A DNA stretch of 46,668 bases, from contig NZ_CAIPNF010000344.1 in NCBI RefSeq assembly GCF_903866365.1, positions 1 to 46,668 of the forward strand, in the 5' to 3' direction. The translations under genes were made by a program, and so were the position numbers. This DNA is from an uncultured Thiocystis sp. GTDB taxonomy: Bacteria > Pseudomonadota > Gammaproteobacteria > Chromatiales > Chromatiaceae. The notes under the pieces are model-generated. The model was not told the DNA's origin, did no database searches, and saw only the letters and a list, made by a program, of their open reading frames with translations. Positions 25,335-33,200 of this stretch are shown piece after piece. Position 1 is the first letter of the stretch; every line of letters starts with the position of its first letter.

Positions 25335-26543
25335 TCAGCAGCGCATCTGGAGCAACTCCGCCGGGTTGACGTGCCACTGCTCGGGGGATTCGGCGCGCTC
25401 GATCCGTTCCTCCGAGCCTTTCCGCTGGCGTGACAGATCGACGTCCTGAACGGCCAGATAGCGGCGGCGGTCGGCATCCATGAAGACCCGCACCACCGGC
25501 TGTAACAGCCCCTCGCGACTGGACTCGACCACGACCCCCAGCCGACCGCTGCGCAGCCGCACCAGGGTGCCTACCGGGTAGATGCCGACGCAGCGGATGA
25601 ACTGCTGGACCAGTTGCGGATCGACGTGCTGACCGCTCCACTCCAGCAGTTTGCGCAGCGCCAGCGGGGGTTCCATGCCCTTGTGATAGACACGGTCGGA
25701 GGTGATGGCGTCATAGATATCGACGATCGCGGCCATCTGCCCGTAACGGGAGATCGCTGCGCCAGCCTTGCCGTCGGGATAACCGCTGCCATCCAGCCGC
25801 TCATGATGTTCGGCGGCGACCGCCAGGGCGGCTGCGGGGATACCCGGTGCCACGGCCAGGATCTCGCGGCTGTGGACGACATGACCGCGCATCACGCCGA
25901 ATTCTTCGTCGCTCAACCGGCCCGGTTTGTTGAGAATGGCGGTCGGCACCAGCGTCTTGCCGAGATCGTGCAGCAGCGCCCCGATCCCGATGTCCTGGAT
26001 CAGGGGGCGATCCAACTCCAGGCTGCGGGCAAAGGACACCATGAGCACGGCGACGTTCACCGAATGCTCGAAGGTGTAACGGTCCATGTTGCGGATGCGG
26101 GTGAGCCCCAGGAGGGCATCCTGATTGCGGAAGATGGAATCCACCATCTCGCCGATCACGGGGTTGGCACGCTCCAGGTCGATCTGTTGTCCGAGCCGGG
26201 CGTCCGTCATAAGGCTGCTCACGACGTCGATCGCTTCCGTGTGAATCCGCTTCGCGTGGGCACGCTCGTCGGTCGGTGACGCTTGCCGCGCTGGACTCGA
26301 TCCTGACTCCGGGGGCTGGGTCGGGGGCTGGTCCTCGGTGCGTGAGATTAGGTTCGAAAGATCCTGTCCCTTCTTCGTGTCGATCGTGAGTTCGTGGATC
26401 CCCAGTTGGCGAATCTGCTCCAGATGCGTGTCCGTCTTGAGGAGGAAACGAGGTCTTAGGAATCCATGTTCCATCCAATCGCAGTGCAGATCATGGACAT
26501 ACATGCCCGTTTGGAGTTGATCGACACGAATCTTCTTAAGCAT
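25335..26543 (-). CDS. DUF3391-HD-GYP cyclic-di-GMP phosphodiesterase
   Basis: A 402-residue cytosolic protein. The N-terminal DUF3391 domain (MLKKIRVDQLQTGMYVHDL to about residue 75) is followed by a Pro/Ser/Glu-rich linker, then HD-GYP with His192-Asp193 in HDLGKTLVP and HHERLDGSGYPDG. All catalytic residues look intact, so cyclic-di-GMP (or related dinucleotide) hydrolysis is expected. A PilZ-like tail (VGTLVRLRSGRLGVVVESS) closes the protein; this beta-rich tail is common in this subfamily. It has no receiver of its own and is followed by the receiver-TPR gene, which may supply regulation. The ATG at 26543 is supported by the conserved DUF3391 start. Confidence 0.93.
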   Translation of the reverse strand: MLKKIRVDQLQTGMYVHDLHCDWMEHGFLRPRFLLKTDTHLEQIRQLGIHELTIDTKKGQDLSNLISRTEDQPPTQPPESGSSPARQASPTDERAHAKRIHTEAIDVVSSLMTDARLGQQIDLERANPVIGEMVDSIFRNQDALLGLTRIRNMDRYTFEHSVNVAVLMVSFARSLELDRPLIQDIGIGALLHDLGKTLVPTAILNKPGRLSDEEFGVMRGHVVHSREILAVAPGIPAAALAVAAEHHERLDGSGYPDGKAGAAISRYGQMAAIVDIYDAITSDRVYHKGMEPPLALRKLLEWSGQHVDPQLVQQFIRCVGIYPVGTLVRLRSGRLGVVVESSREGLLQPVVRVFMDADRRRYLAVQDVDLSRQRKGSEERIERAESPEQWHVNPAELLQMRC

Positions 26544-26720
26544 GGCTGTGCTGATCACCGGTGACTGCTCGGTTTGGGGCCGGTGTGACGAGGCGGGTCA
26601 CGGACGTTACCGTTGCGCTCGTCTTGACAACGTGCTCCATCAGCCTTGAGCTTAATCGGATCCGGTCGATTCCGTATTAACGGGATATAAACAAGAAATA
26701 AACGGCTTGGCTGGTTGTTG

Positions 26721-26847
26721 CGCCGAGCAGGACGTGCGCGTTCCAGACAAAAAGGGCAAAGGCGCCGTCGATCCCCGGCATCACCCGGCGCGTGGCGGAA
26801 AAAACGACCGAGAGTCGGCTGAGTTTCAGGTCAACGGCTGGCTCGTC
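26721..26847 (-). pseudogene. 5' remnant of a duplicated hybrid kinase gene
   Basis: The 108 bases from 26721 to 26828 align without gaps to 16389-16496, the first codons of the hybrid kinase, with about nine mismatches by my count (about 92% identity); weaker similarity continues into the former upstream region to about 26847. On the minus strand it reads KLSRLSVVFSAT then [18 protein letters not shown], but the start codon ATG has become CTG and the homology stops abruptly after about 36 codons. It lies between the two receiver-TPR genes, directly upstream of the HD-GYP gene. The rest of 26544-26877 contains no gene that I can support. Confidence 0.88.
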
Positions 26848-26877
26848 GATTCCGGAACGCGCGTGCCCGGCCAGCGT

Positions 26878-28497
26878 CTAGGTCTTGGGCGCCAATTGGC
26901 GCAGACGCGATTGACTGTCCGCTAGCCGCCAGTCATGGGGGGCGGACGTTCTGACTCGGGCGAGATAGCGACGCACCGTCTGGATGCCTTCGGCCGAGGC
27001 GCCCCGGCTCTCCATTTTGATGAGCCATGCCTTTGCCGCGTTGAGATTGAAGGTTTTGTTGCCCGGCATGTTCTCGGCGGCATCGTGTAAGAGTTCGATG
27101 GCGGCCTCATAGTCGCCTTCCTCGATCAGACGCTTGCCGGAACGGTTAATCTGGACAATGTACTGCTCAATCTGGCGGATGTCCTGGTCGGCCTGCTGCG
27201 CAAGACCGGTGTCGTGGCAGATGCGTACAACCTCTGTCAAAAACTCCTGGTCATCATGGTGGTTGGCGACCGACTGCTGAAGCAGAACGCTGGCCTTTTC
27301 CGTTTCGCCTGCCCGGAACCAGGTCATGAGCATCTCCAGCGCAAGTCTGGCGGACATCCCGCCGCCCAGACTGGCGAGCGACCGCTCGGCCGCTTGCAGC
27401 GCCGCGGTCGCCCCCTTCGCGTCTCCCTGCTGCCGCTTGACGAAGGCCGTCGCGCTCGCCTCGTAGATGGCCGCCTCCAGGTGATCGATAAAACGTTTAT
27501 GGATTTCTCCCGCCACCTTGAGTGCCTGAGAACTGTTCTGGTTGAGGCTTTTCGATTTTGCCAATCCGACATACAGCGCGGGATGATTCAACACCGAATG
27601 CCGGCCGAGCGCGACGGCCTGCTCGAACGCGGCCTCCGCGGTCTGGCCGTCCTCTCGCTGCAAGGCCAGGTCGCCGAGCCGCCGCTGACGGTCGAGGTTG
27701 CGCGGCGATAAGCGCAGGGCCTGTTGCAGCGACTGTTCCGCCTCGCCGAAGGACCGTTCGGCAACCTGCGTTTTGGCCAGCCAATCGTAGGCAAGAATGA
27801 AATTGGGATCGCTGTCGAGCAGGCGGGCGAAAACCCCATGTGCCTCGCCATACTGTTGTTGTTGGAAGAGGATCTTGCCCCGGCCAAGCTGGGCCCAGTC
27901 GAGCGCGTCATCGGCGAGGATCTCGTCGTAAATGGCCATGGCCTCGCGCTGGCGGCTGGTCGTGAGACAGATGTCGGCCTTCAAGCGTAGCAAATCGATG
28001 CGATTTCTCGGATTTCCCGCGATCAGCGCGCTCAATTCGGCGAGCGCCGAGTCATGGTTCGTCGCCAGCAGCGCCTGTTCGACCCCGCCCAGGTTGGATT
28101 TACGTTCGAAAAGTCGGAGCAGACGGGTCTTGAGCATCTGGATGGTGAAGGGTTTGGTCAGATAGGTGTCGGGGGTGTATTCCACCGCGCCCATTACCCG
28201 CTCGCGACTCGTCTCCCCGGTCACCATCATGAAGATGGCGTCGACCCCGATCAGCGCGCGGTGTCTCGCCTCCTCCAGCACCTGCTGCCCGTCCTTGCCC
28301 TGTCCCAGGTTATAGTCGCACAGCACGACGTCATAGCGTTTGCGTTCCATCAGCGCGATCGCCTCGACGCCGTTGCGGGCCTGATCCAGGTGGACCGCCC
28401 CAAACGAACGCAGCATGCCGCGCAGGAGCGCGAGCATCGACACGAAATCGTCGACGATCAGATAGGTTTTATCGGAGAAATCGGTTTTTTGGTTCAT
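26878..28497 (-). CDS. Receiver-TPR response regulator (copy 2)
   Basis: A 539-residue paralogue of the protein at 23676-25304, collinear over its full length. The receiver has Asp16-Asp17 (YLIVDDF), phosphoacceptor Asp61 (VVLCDYNLG) and YLTKPFT; the TPR region follows (KILFQQQQYGEAHGVFARLL, AKTQVAERSFGEAEQSLQQA). It ends QSRLRQLAPKT, close to the end of copy 1. Unlike copy 1 it is not coupled to a STAS gene; its stop is followed by the kinase remnant. Upstream 48 bp separate it from moeB on the same strand. Function is presumably parallel to copy 1, with a different input. Confidence 0.92.
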   Translation of the reverse strand: MNQKTDFSDKTYLIVDDFVSMLALLRGMLRSFGAVHLDQARNGVEAIALMERKRYDVVLCDYNLGQGKDGQQVLEEARHRALIGVDAIFMMVTGETSRERVMGAVEYTPDTYLTKPFTIQMLKTRLLRLFERKSNLGGVEQALLATNHDSALAELSALIAGNPRNRIDLLRLKADICLTTSRQREAMAIYDEILADDALDWAQLGRGKILFQQQQYGEAHGVFARLLDSDPNFILAYDWLAKTQVAERSFGEAEQSLQQALRLSPRNLDRQRRLGDLALQREDGQTAEAAFEQAVALGRHSVLNHPALYVGLAKSKSLNQNSSQALKVAGEIHKRFIDHLEAAIYEASATAFVKRQQGDAKGATAALQAAERSLASLGGGMSARLALEMLMTWFRAGETEKASVLLQQSVANHHDDQEFLTEVVRICHDTGLAQQADQDIRQIEQYIVQINRSGKRLIEEGDYEAAIELLHDAAENMPGNKTFNLNAAKAWLIKMESRGASAEGIQTVRRYLARVRTSAPHDWRLADSQSRLRQLAPKT

Positions 28498-28545
28498 GAC
28501 ATGCCGAGCGTTGGCGGTGGCTCGTCCCTGATCCGTGACAACCGC

Positions 28546-29301
28546 TCAGGTGCGTCCGGAACAGACCGGGCAGGCCGGATCGACGCCGAGACGCAGGCGG
28601 CGCCAGTCCATCGTTGCCGCATCCAGCAGTAACAGACGCCCGAACAGCGGCACGCCGAGGCCGGTCAGGATCTTGATCGCCTCGGTGGCCTGGATGCTGC
28701 CGACAATCCCGACCACGGGGGCCAGCACGCCATTGGCCGAACAGGTTTCGTCGAGATCGCCGTCACGCGGATAGAGGCACTGATAACAGGGGTCGCCGGG
28801 CTGGCCCGAGAAGGCCGTCACCTGACCTTCCAGACGGATCGCCGCGCCCGAAACGAGCGGCACGCGGGCGGCGACACAGGCCGCGTTGACGGCGAAACGG
28901 GTCGCGAAGTTATCGCAGCAGTCCACCACCAGATCCACGTCCGCGACCAGGCCGGGGAGACGTTCCTCGGTCAGGTGGTGCTTGACGGCGACCAGTTCGA
29001 CCTCGGGGTTGAGCGCATGCAGCGCCAGACGCGCCGACTCCGCCTTCGGCAGGCCGATGCGTGCGCTAGTGTGAAGGATCTGGCGTTGCAGATTGGAGAG
29101 ATCGACGGCGTCGAAATCCGCCAGCAGCAGGCGACCGACGCCCGCCGCGGCAAGATACAGGGCGACCGGCGAGCCGAGACCGCCGAGTCCGACGATCAGG
29201 ACGCTGGCCGCCCGCAGGCGCTCCTGTCCCGCGATCCCGAAGGCGGGCAGCAGAATCTGGCGGCTGTAGCGTAGAAGCTGGTCGTCGGTCACGAGGGGCA
29301 T
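28546..29301 (-). CDS. moeB: MoeB/ThiF-family adenylyltransferase (E1-like)
   Basis: A 251-residue enzyme that adenylates the C-terminus of a small sulfur-carrier protein (MoaD or ThiS type) for molybdopterin or thiamine synthesis. Visible features are RYSRQILLPAFGIAGQERL at the start, the nucleotide loop VLIVGLGGLGSPVALYLA, DFDAVDLSNLQRQILH with the metal/ATP-binding residues, DCCDNFATRF, and two zinc-binding Cys pairs, CYQC and CPVC. Length matches E. coli MoeB (249) and there is no rhodanese extension. HesA and ThiF are close relatives that I cannot exclude, since no moa or thi gene is adjacent. Confidence 0.92.
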   Translation of the reverse strand: MPLVTDDQLLRYSRQILLPAFGIAGQERLRAASVLIVGLGGLGSPVALYLAAAGVGRLLLADFDAVDLSNLQRQILHTSARIGLPKAESARLALHALNPEVELVAVKHHLTEERLPGLVADVDLVVDCCDNFATRFAVNAACVAARVPLVSGAAIRLEGQVTAFSGQPGDPCYQCLYPRDGDLDETCSANGVLAPVVGIVGSIQATEAIKILTGLGVPLFGRLLLLDAATMDWRRLRLGVDPACPVCSGRT

Positions 29302-29723
29302 TGCCTCCGGAGGGAAAGGCGTGGCGGGGAGGCGAGCCGGTTGCGCGGCCGCCGGGGCGGATGGACCGCGTGGTTTTGCTTGGCGAATAGCTTTTCCGTG
29401 ACGTTGATGTCGCCAGAGTGGCCGCCGCAGTTGGCTCGGAAGGTTTCTTCCGTGTAGTCATGCAGGGCGCGCATGAGTTTGTGGAAGAGTCGCGTGTCCA
29501 GATGCAGGCCAAGTTCGCTCAGCGCCTCTTCGATTTCCCGCAACGTCGTGATGAGCACGTCGTAGCGAATCCGCAGCAGGGCGGGGGAGGCGGGGTCGAT
29601 GTGCAGGATGCCATCCCTGTCCGCCAGGAAACGCGCCGCGGTCAGCGCCTGGTGCGGATTCGGATGGATGTCCTGAAACGCGATCTCGCGGTGTTTGATG
29701 CGTTCGGCGTCGGGGATGTCCAT
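29289..29723 (-). CDS. Unknown 144-residue protein overlapping moeB
   Basis: I do not recognise this protein. The first 105 residues look like a soluble helical domain (NPHQALTAARFLADRDGILH, LRIRYDVLITTLREIEEALS, DTRLFHKLMRALHDYTEETF), while the last 35 are Arg/Pro-rich and poorly structured. The end overlaps the moeB start by 13 bp. Because the C-terminal 12 codons lie within moeB and the tail is of odd composition, a frameshift near the 3' end that replaced the native tail is possible. No membrane segment or catalytic motif is visible. Confidence 0.6.
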   Translation of the reverse strand: MDIPDAERIKHREIAFQDIHPNPHQALTAARFLADRDGILHIDPASPALLRIRYDVLITTLREIEEALSELGLHLDTRLFHKLMRALHDYTEETFRANCGGHSGDINVTEKLFAKQNHAVHPPRRPRNRLASPPRLSLRRQCPS

Positions 29724-29756
29724 GGCCTCTTAATGCTAATCGGGCGTTGGAAATAA

Positions 29757-29909
29757 TCAAGCTGAAATCCAGATCAGGCCGAGGAGCTTGCCCGCTAGCA
29801 GCGCGACAATCGCCAGCAGCAAGGTCGGCGGAAACCGCCGCTCTCGGTGCTCAGGTAGCAGTGCTTCGACTCGAGCGAGCAACTGCGGACCGGTCAATCG
29901 GTTGAGCAT
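29757..29909 (-). CDS. Possible small tail-anchored membrane protein
   Basis: A 50-residue frame starting MLNRLTGPQLLARVEALLPEHRERR and ending in a strong hydrophobic helix (LLLAIVALLAGKLLGLIW). The frame extends upstream to 30032, but those residues are of poor quality. No ribosome binding site is visible. It lies 33 bp upstream of the unknown gene on the same strand. The amphipathic-then-hydrophobic pattern is protein-like, but it may be chance. Confidence 0.35.
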   Translation of the reverse strand: MLNRLTGPQLLARVEALLPEHRERRFPPTLLLAIVALLAGKLLGLIWISA

Positions 29910-30569
29910 CGCGGAGGAATCGGCTGTGTCGACGGAGTGTTCAACGCATCGCGGTTGCCCCGTTGCAGGGCGATGGCGAGGATGCATGTGGGCCGGCTCC
30001 TCGGGTGGTTGCTGCTGATTCGCAACCTCCAACTTACCATTCGGGGTCGCCGGCCCCCATCCATGCTCCCCGCTAACTCAAGCAGTTGGGCTTATCTCAG
30101 TGTTATTCGCACCAGTCACCCTTCTGGATCTAGACGCCGAGGCTCCCCGGACAGCGGAAAAGACGCTCGGTCCCTGGCTCGACCGAGCCCCATGCTGAGA
30201 TCCGCGCTTACAGCTCTTTGGCTCCTCCGCGGGGAGGTCCAACGCCTTGCCTGGTTGCCTGACAGAGGCGCATTAGTCTCGCGGCTCAACCCCACGACAT
30301 CGGGAACGGGAACGGGAGGCCACGGCAGTCAAATCGGATCTGGCGGTTATTGGCCAACCTGATGGCGAGCTTGCCGTGCCAGGAATGGTGTGTTCTGTGA
30401 CATGGTTCACCTCGGCATCGACGGTTGAGTCACTATCATCGAGGTGTCGTGGACATGGTGAGGAAGTGACCGCTAGCGGATCGCCAAACGAGTGTTCATG
30501 TTGCCTGAAGAAATCCCGCACTCTGTGGTGTCTGACGCAAAATTAACAAATAATCAAAAGGTTAAAGTC
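29910..30569. other. Long region without a supported gene
   Basis: About 660 bp separate the possible small membrane-protein gene from the secreted-protein gene at 30570. Frames here are open but give Arg/Ser/Pro-rich translations with no family resemblance, as expected for chance frames in GC-rich DNA. Near 30556-30561 an AAAAGG ribosome binding site for the next gene is visible. DNA close to that gene (30530-30570) is A/T-rich and may contain its promoter. I see no transposase, inverted terminal repeat or tRNA. Confidence 0.5.
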
Positions 30570-31259
30570 ATGTATTCGCGATCGGCAGTCCCTGGATCAC
30601 TCATGAGCTTTAACTCGGCCTTGAGCAGACCTTTTGCAATGCGAAGAATGGCCCTCGCGGCATCCGTCCAGCATGGAACGCGACAGCGTCTCAGTTCGTC
30701 ATGGCTTGCGGTGAGCTTATTTCCGCTCATGATTGGGCTCCTCTTGGCCACTGTGGATGTCAGAGCCCAGGGCGATGCCATTCATCTGTTATGGCCTGCG
30801 CCCGATTCAGCCGCGCGAGCGGCTTCCTCCCACAGGCCGCAAGCCGATACTGAACCCTACGTCTCGCGAATTGGGAGCGCTTTCCTGGCTGTAGATCAAC
30901 TCTTGCTCCAATCCGCCGAAACGGGACAGCGAACCGTCGCCCCTGCGTCTTTCCAGCGTCTTTCACTCACCCTGGATTTTTTCCCCGACGTTAGCGTTGA
31001 GATTGTGGTGTCTTCCGAGTCCCGTCCAAGTTTCGACGTTCTATCGATCACCGGGCATGCTGCAGGAAGTGAGCTTGCAATCTTCTCGATGACGGTGACC
31101 ACCAAGAGTTATCTGATGACTTTCGACAATCCCGAAACAGCCCGCATCTATCGAGTCGTCGGAGAGACCAGCACTGGCATTGGAGAAGTCATCGAAATCG
31201 ATCGGCGTGCCATGCCGCCGATAATTCACTCGTCGCCCATCATACCGCCGAACCTGTGA
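30570..31259 (+). CDS. Secreted propeptide-like protein upstream of metzincin
   Basis: A 229-residue exported protein. ATG 30570 has AAAAGG eight bases upstream; the signal peptide core is LAVSLFPLMIGLLLATVDVRA with an unusually long N-region. The mature part has a beta-rich segment (FQRLSLTLDFFPDVSVEIVV, GSELAIFSMTVTTKSYLMTF, ARIYRVVGETSTGIGEVIEI, PPIIHSSPIIPP). This pattern, a strand ending LDFFPDV, then a G-S-x-x-x-x-F-x-M strand pair, then I-x-E-I-D, is like the N-terminal prodomain of secreted metzincins (peptidyl-Asp-type proteases), there fused to the protease. Here the protease follows 20 bp downstream as its own gene without such a domain. Role as separate inhibitor/chaperone is an inference. 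Confidence 0.7.
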   Translation: MYSRSAVPGSLMSFNSALSRPFAMRRMALAASVQHGTRQRLSSSWLAVSLFPLMIGLLLATVDVRAQGDAIHLLWPAPDSAARAASSHRPQADTEPYVSRIGSAFLAVDQLLLQSAETGQRTVAPASFQRLSLTLDFFPDVSVEIVVSSESRPSFDVLSITGHAAGSELAIFSMTVTTKSYLMTFDNPETARIYRVVGETSTGIGEVIEIDRRAMPPIIHSSPIIPPNL

Positions 31260-31279
31260 AATAAAGGGCAATCAGGCTC

Positions 31280-33007
31280 ATGGGAATTCAATCTGTTTCG
31301 AGAAAACAGCGCGAGACATTCAGCGTGACTCGACCAATCATCGGATTATCTCGATATCATCCGCCGGCCATCATGCTAGCGATTTTTTTGAGTATTTTTT
31401 TATGGGGCAAGTCGGCCCAGGCAACCGACATCGATATCATGCTCGTCTATGATACGACCGCAAGCTCTTGGGTCGATTCCAATGGCGGCATGGCGGCTTT
31501 TTCCGAAGATGCGATCAATCGCATGAACCTGGCCATGCAGAACAGCGGTGTGGGTATTACCTTCCGCTTGGCGCATGCAATGGCGATCGCTTATACGACA
31601 ACATCGAATTCATCGACACCATTGACGAATGATCTCTACGCCTTATTGGGTGGCTCGGGTCTGTTCGCGTCCGTGCATGCGGCGCGCGAAGCCTACGGTG
31701 CCGATCTGGTCGCCATGCTGGTGGATCATGGATCTCCCTATGGGTACGTTGGACAGGGATTCCTGCTTGGCGACTGGTCGGGAAACCCCGATTATGGATT
31801 TACGGTAAACGCGATTCAATCGGTTGCGATCAGTCACACGCTGACTCATGAGGTGGGACACAATCTGGGTGCCCATCACGCAAAAAGTCAATATTCGGAT
31901 CCTGGCCCGAACGATTATCTTGATGGCGAATACTCGGCGGGCTGGTATTTCAGAGGCACGAACGGCACTGACTACCACACCATCATGGCTTATAACGACG
32001 ATGGTTTCGGCGGTTCCTACGACTCGGCTCCACTCTTCTCGACACCACTGAAAAACTATCAGGGCACACCCGCCGGCGACACACGCGATGCCGACAATGC
32101 GCGCCTTCTCAATGAAACAAAAGACATCGTCGCCGGCTACCGCGCCAGCATGCTCGTGCCTGCGGCACCAGTAGCGCTCGCGGCCAGCGCCATCGCCACG
32201 AATGGCTTTACCGCCAACTGGAGCAGCGCCAGCGGCGCAACCGGCTATCGGCTGGATGTCTCCACCAGCAGTACCTTCGAAGGCTATACCACTGGATATG
32301 ACGATCTGGATGCGGGTATTGCAACCAGCCTCACGGTGACTGGAGTCACGCTCGACCAGCCTTATTACTACCGTGTGCGCGCCTACAATGCGTCAGGCGT
32401 CAGCGGATACTCCAATGTCATCGTTGTGATGACAAATCCTGTCGAGCGCGACGACGCTTGGCGCGTCACTGAAATCTATCTCGGCACCATGGGGTATGCG
32501 CCGGATTATGAGGGACTGGATTACTGGGTCCGGCAGATTGAGACGAATCCGCAATGGAACCCGACCACGGTTGCGCAAAGCTTCTTCGACCAGCCGCTTG
32601 TTCAGGAACAATATCCCGAGGGTCAGGGATACGGTGCCTTGATTGACGCCTTGTATCAAAACATCTACGGTCGCGCGGCGGACGACAAGGGCTATGCTTA
32701 CTGGCTTGCCGATCTTACATCCGGTCGTGTGCAACGCAAGCAGATGATCATCGCGCTGATCGAGGGGGGGTGGGCCAACCCCGAGGCCGCCAACGACATG
32801 GCCCGCTTTCAGAATCGGATCGAGGTCGCCCTGGCCTTCGCCGACTACCAGGCCGAGCAGGAGATCCGATATAGTGATCTCTGCGCTTCCGATCAGGCTT
32901 ATCTGCGTCAGGCGGGCCAAGAGGTTGTCGCGCAGGTCACGGCGACCACGGCAAGTCGGGATAGCGCGATCGCAGCGATCGCGTGGTTGTTGGCGCCGCT
33001 GCTTTAG
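31280..33007 (+). CDS. Secreted metzincin protease with FN3 and DUF4214
   Basis: A 575-residue exported zinc protease. The signal (AIMLAIFLSIFLWGKSAQA) is followed by a reprolysin-like catalytic domain (about 49-290): zinc site His190-Glu191-x-x-His194-x-x-Gly197-x-x-His200 in HEVGHNLGAHH, and Met-turn YHTIMAYNDD. A fibronectin type III domain spans about 295-385 (GFTANWSSASGATGYRLDVS, YYYRVRAYNASGVSGYSN). The C-terminal 185 residues are a DUF4214 module (WRVTEIYLGTMGYAPDYEG, PTTVAQSFFDQPLVQ, ALIEGGWANPEAA) that recurs at the end of the 33201-37076 protein. There is no in-chain prodomain; the gene before it may provide one. Probably co-transcribed with that gene. Confidence 0.93.
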   Translation: MGIQSVSRKQRETFSVTRPIIGLSRYHPPAIMLAIFLSIFLWGKSAQATDIDIMLVYDTTASSWVDSNGGMAAFSEDAINRMNLAMQNSGVGITFRLAHAMAIAYTTTSNSSTPLTNDLYALLGGSGLFASVHAAREAYGADLVAMLVDHGSPYGYVGQGFLLGDWSGNPDYGFTVNAIQSVAISHTLTHEVGHNLGAHHAKSQYSDPGPNDYLDGEYSAGWYFRGTNGTDYHTIMAYNDDGFGGSYDSAPLFSTPLKNYQGTPAGDTRDADNARLLNETKDIVAGYRASMLVPAAPVALAASAIATNGFTANWSSASGATGYRLDVSTSSTFEGYTTGYDDLDAGIATSLTVTGVTLDQPYYYRVRAYNASGVSGYSNVIVVMTNPVERDDAWRVTEIYLGTMGYAPDYEGLDYWVRQIETNPQWNPTTVAQSFFDQPLVQEQYPEGQGYGALIDALYQNIYGRAADDKGYAYWLADLTSGRVQRKQMIIALIEGGWANPEAANDMARFQNRIEVALAFADYQAEQEIRYSDLCASDQAYLRQAGQEVVAQVTATTASRDSAIAAIAWLLAPLL

Positions 33008-33200
33008 CCTTCCTCGGCTCACCTGAGCCCTGCGAATCGCCACGCATGATCGTCTTCGCGAGTGCATGGATAGCATCAAGCCTTCTGTTTTTCAGCAGGA
33101 ACACCTCAGGTTTGTCGTGACAGGCGCATTTTTGGCTTGATACCTGCAATCCTAAAATACGCAATGAGTCGGCGTATCGACAATTTTGAGGATGTCTTCC

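Noticed and set aside
26707-26925. Small plus-strand open frame over the kinase remnant
   Set aside because: The DNA is better explained as the reverse complement of the kinase 5' end, with which it aligns without gaps.
29937-30362. 141-codon plus-strand open frame in the long intergenic region
   Set aside because: Arg/Ser/Pro-rich translation with no ribosome binding site or family signal; likely chance.
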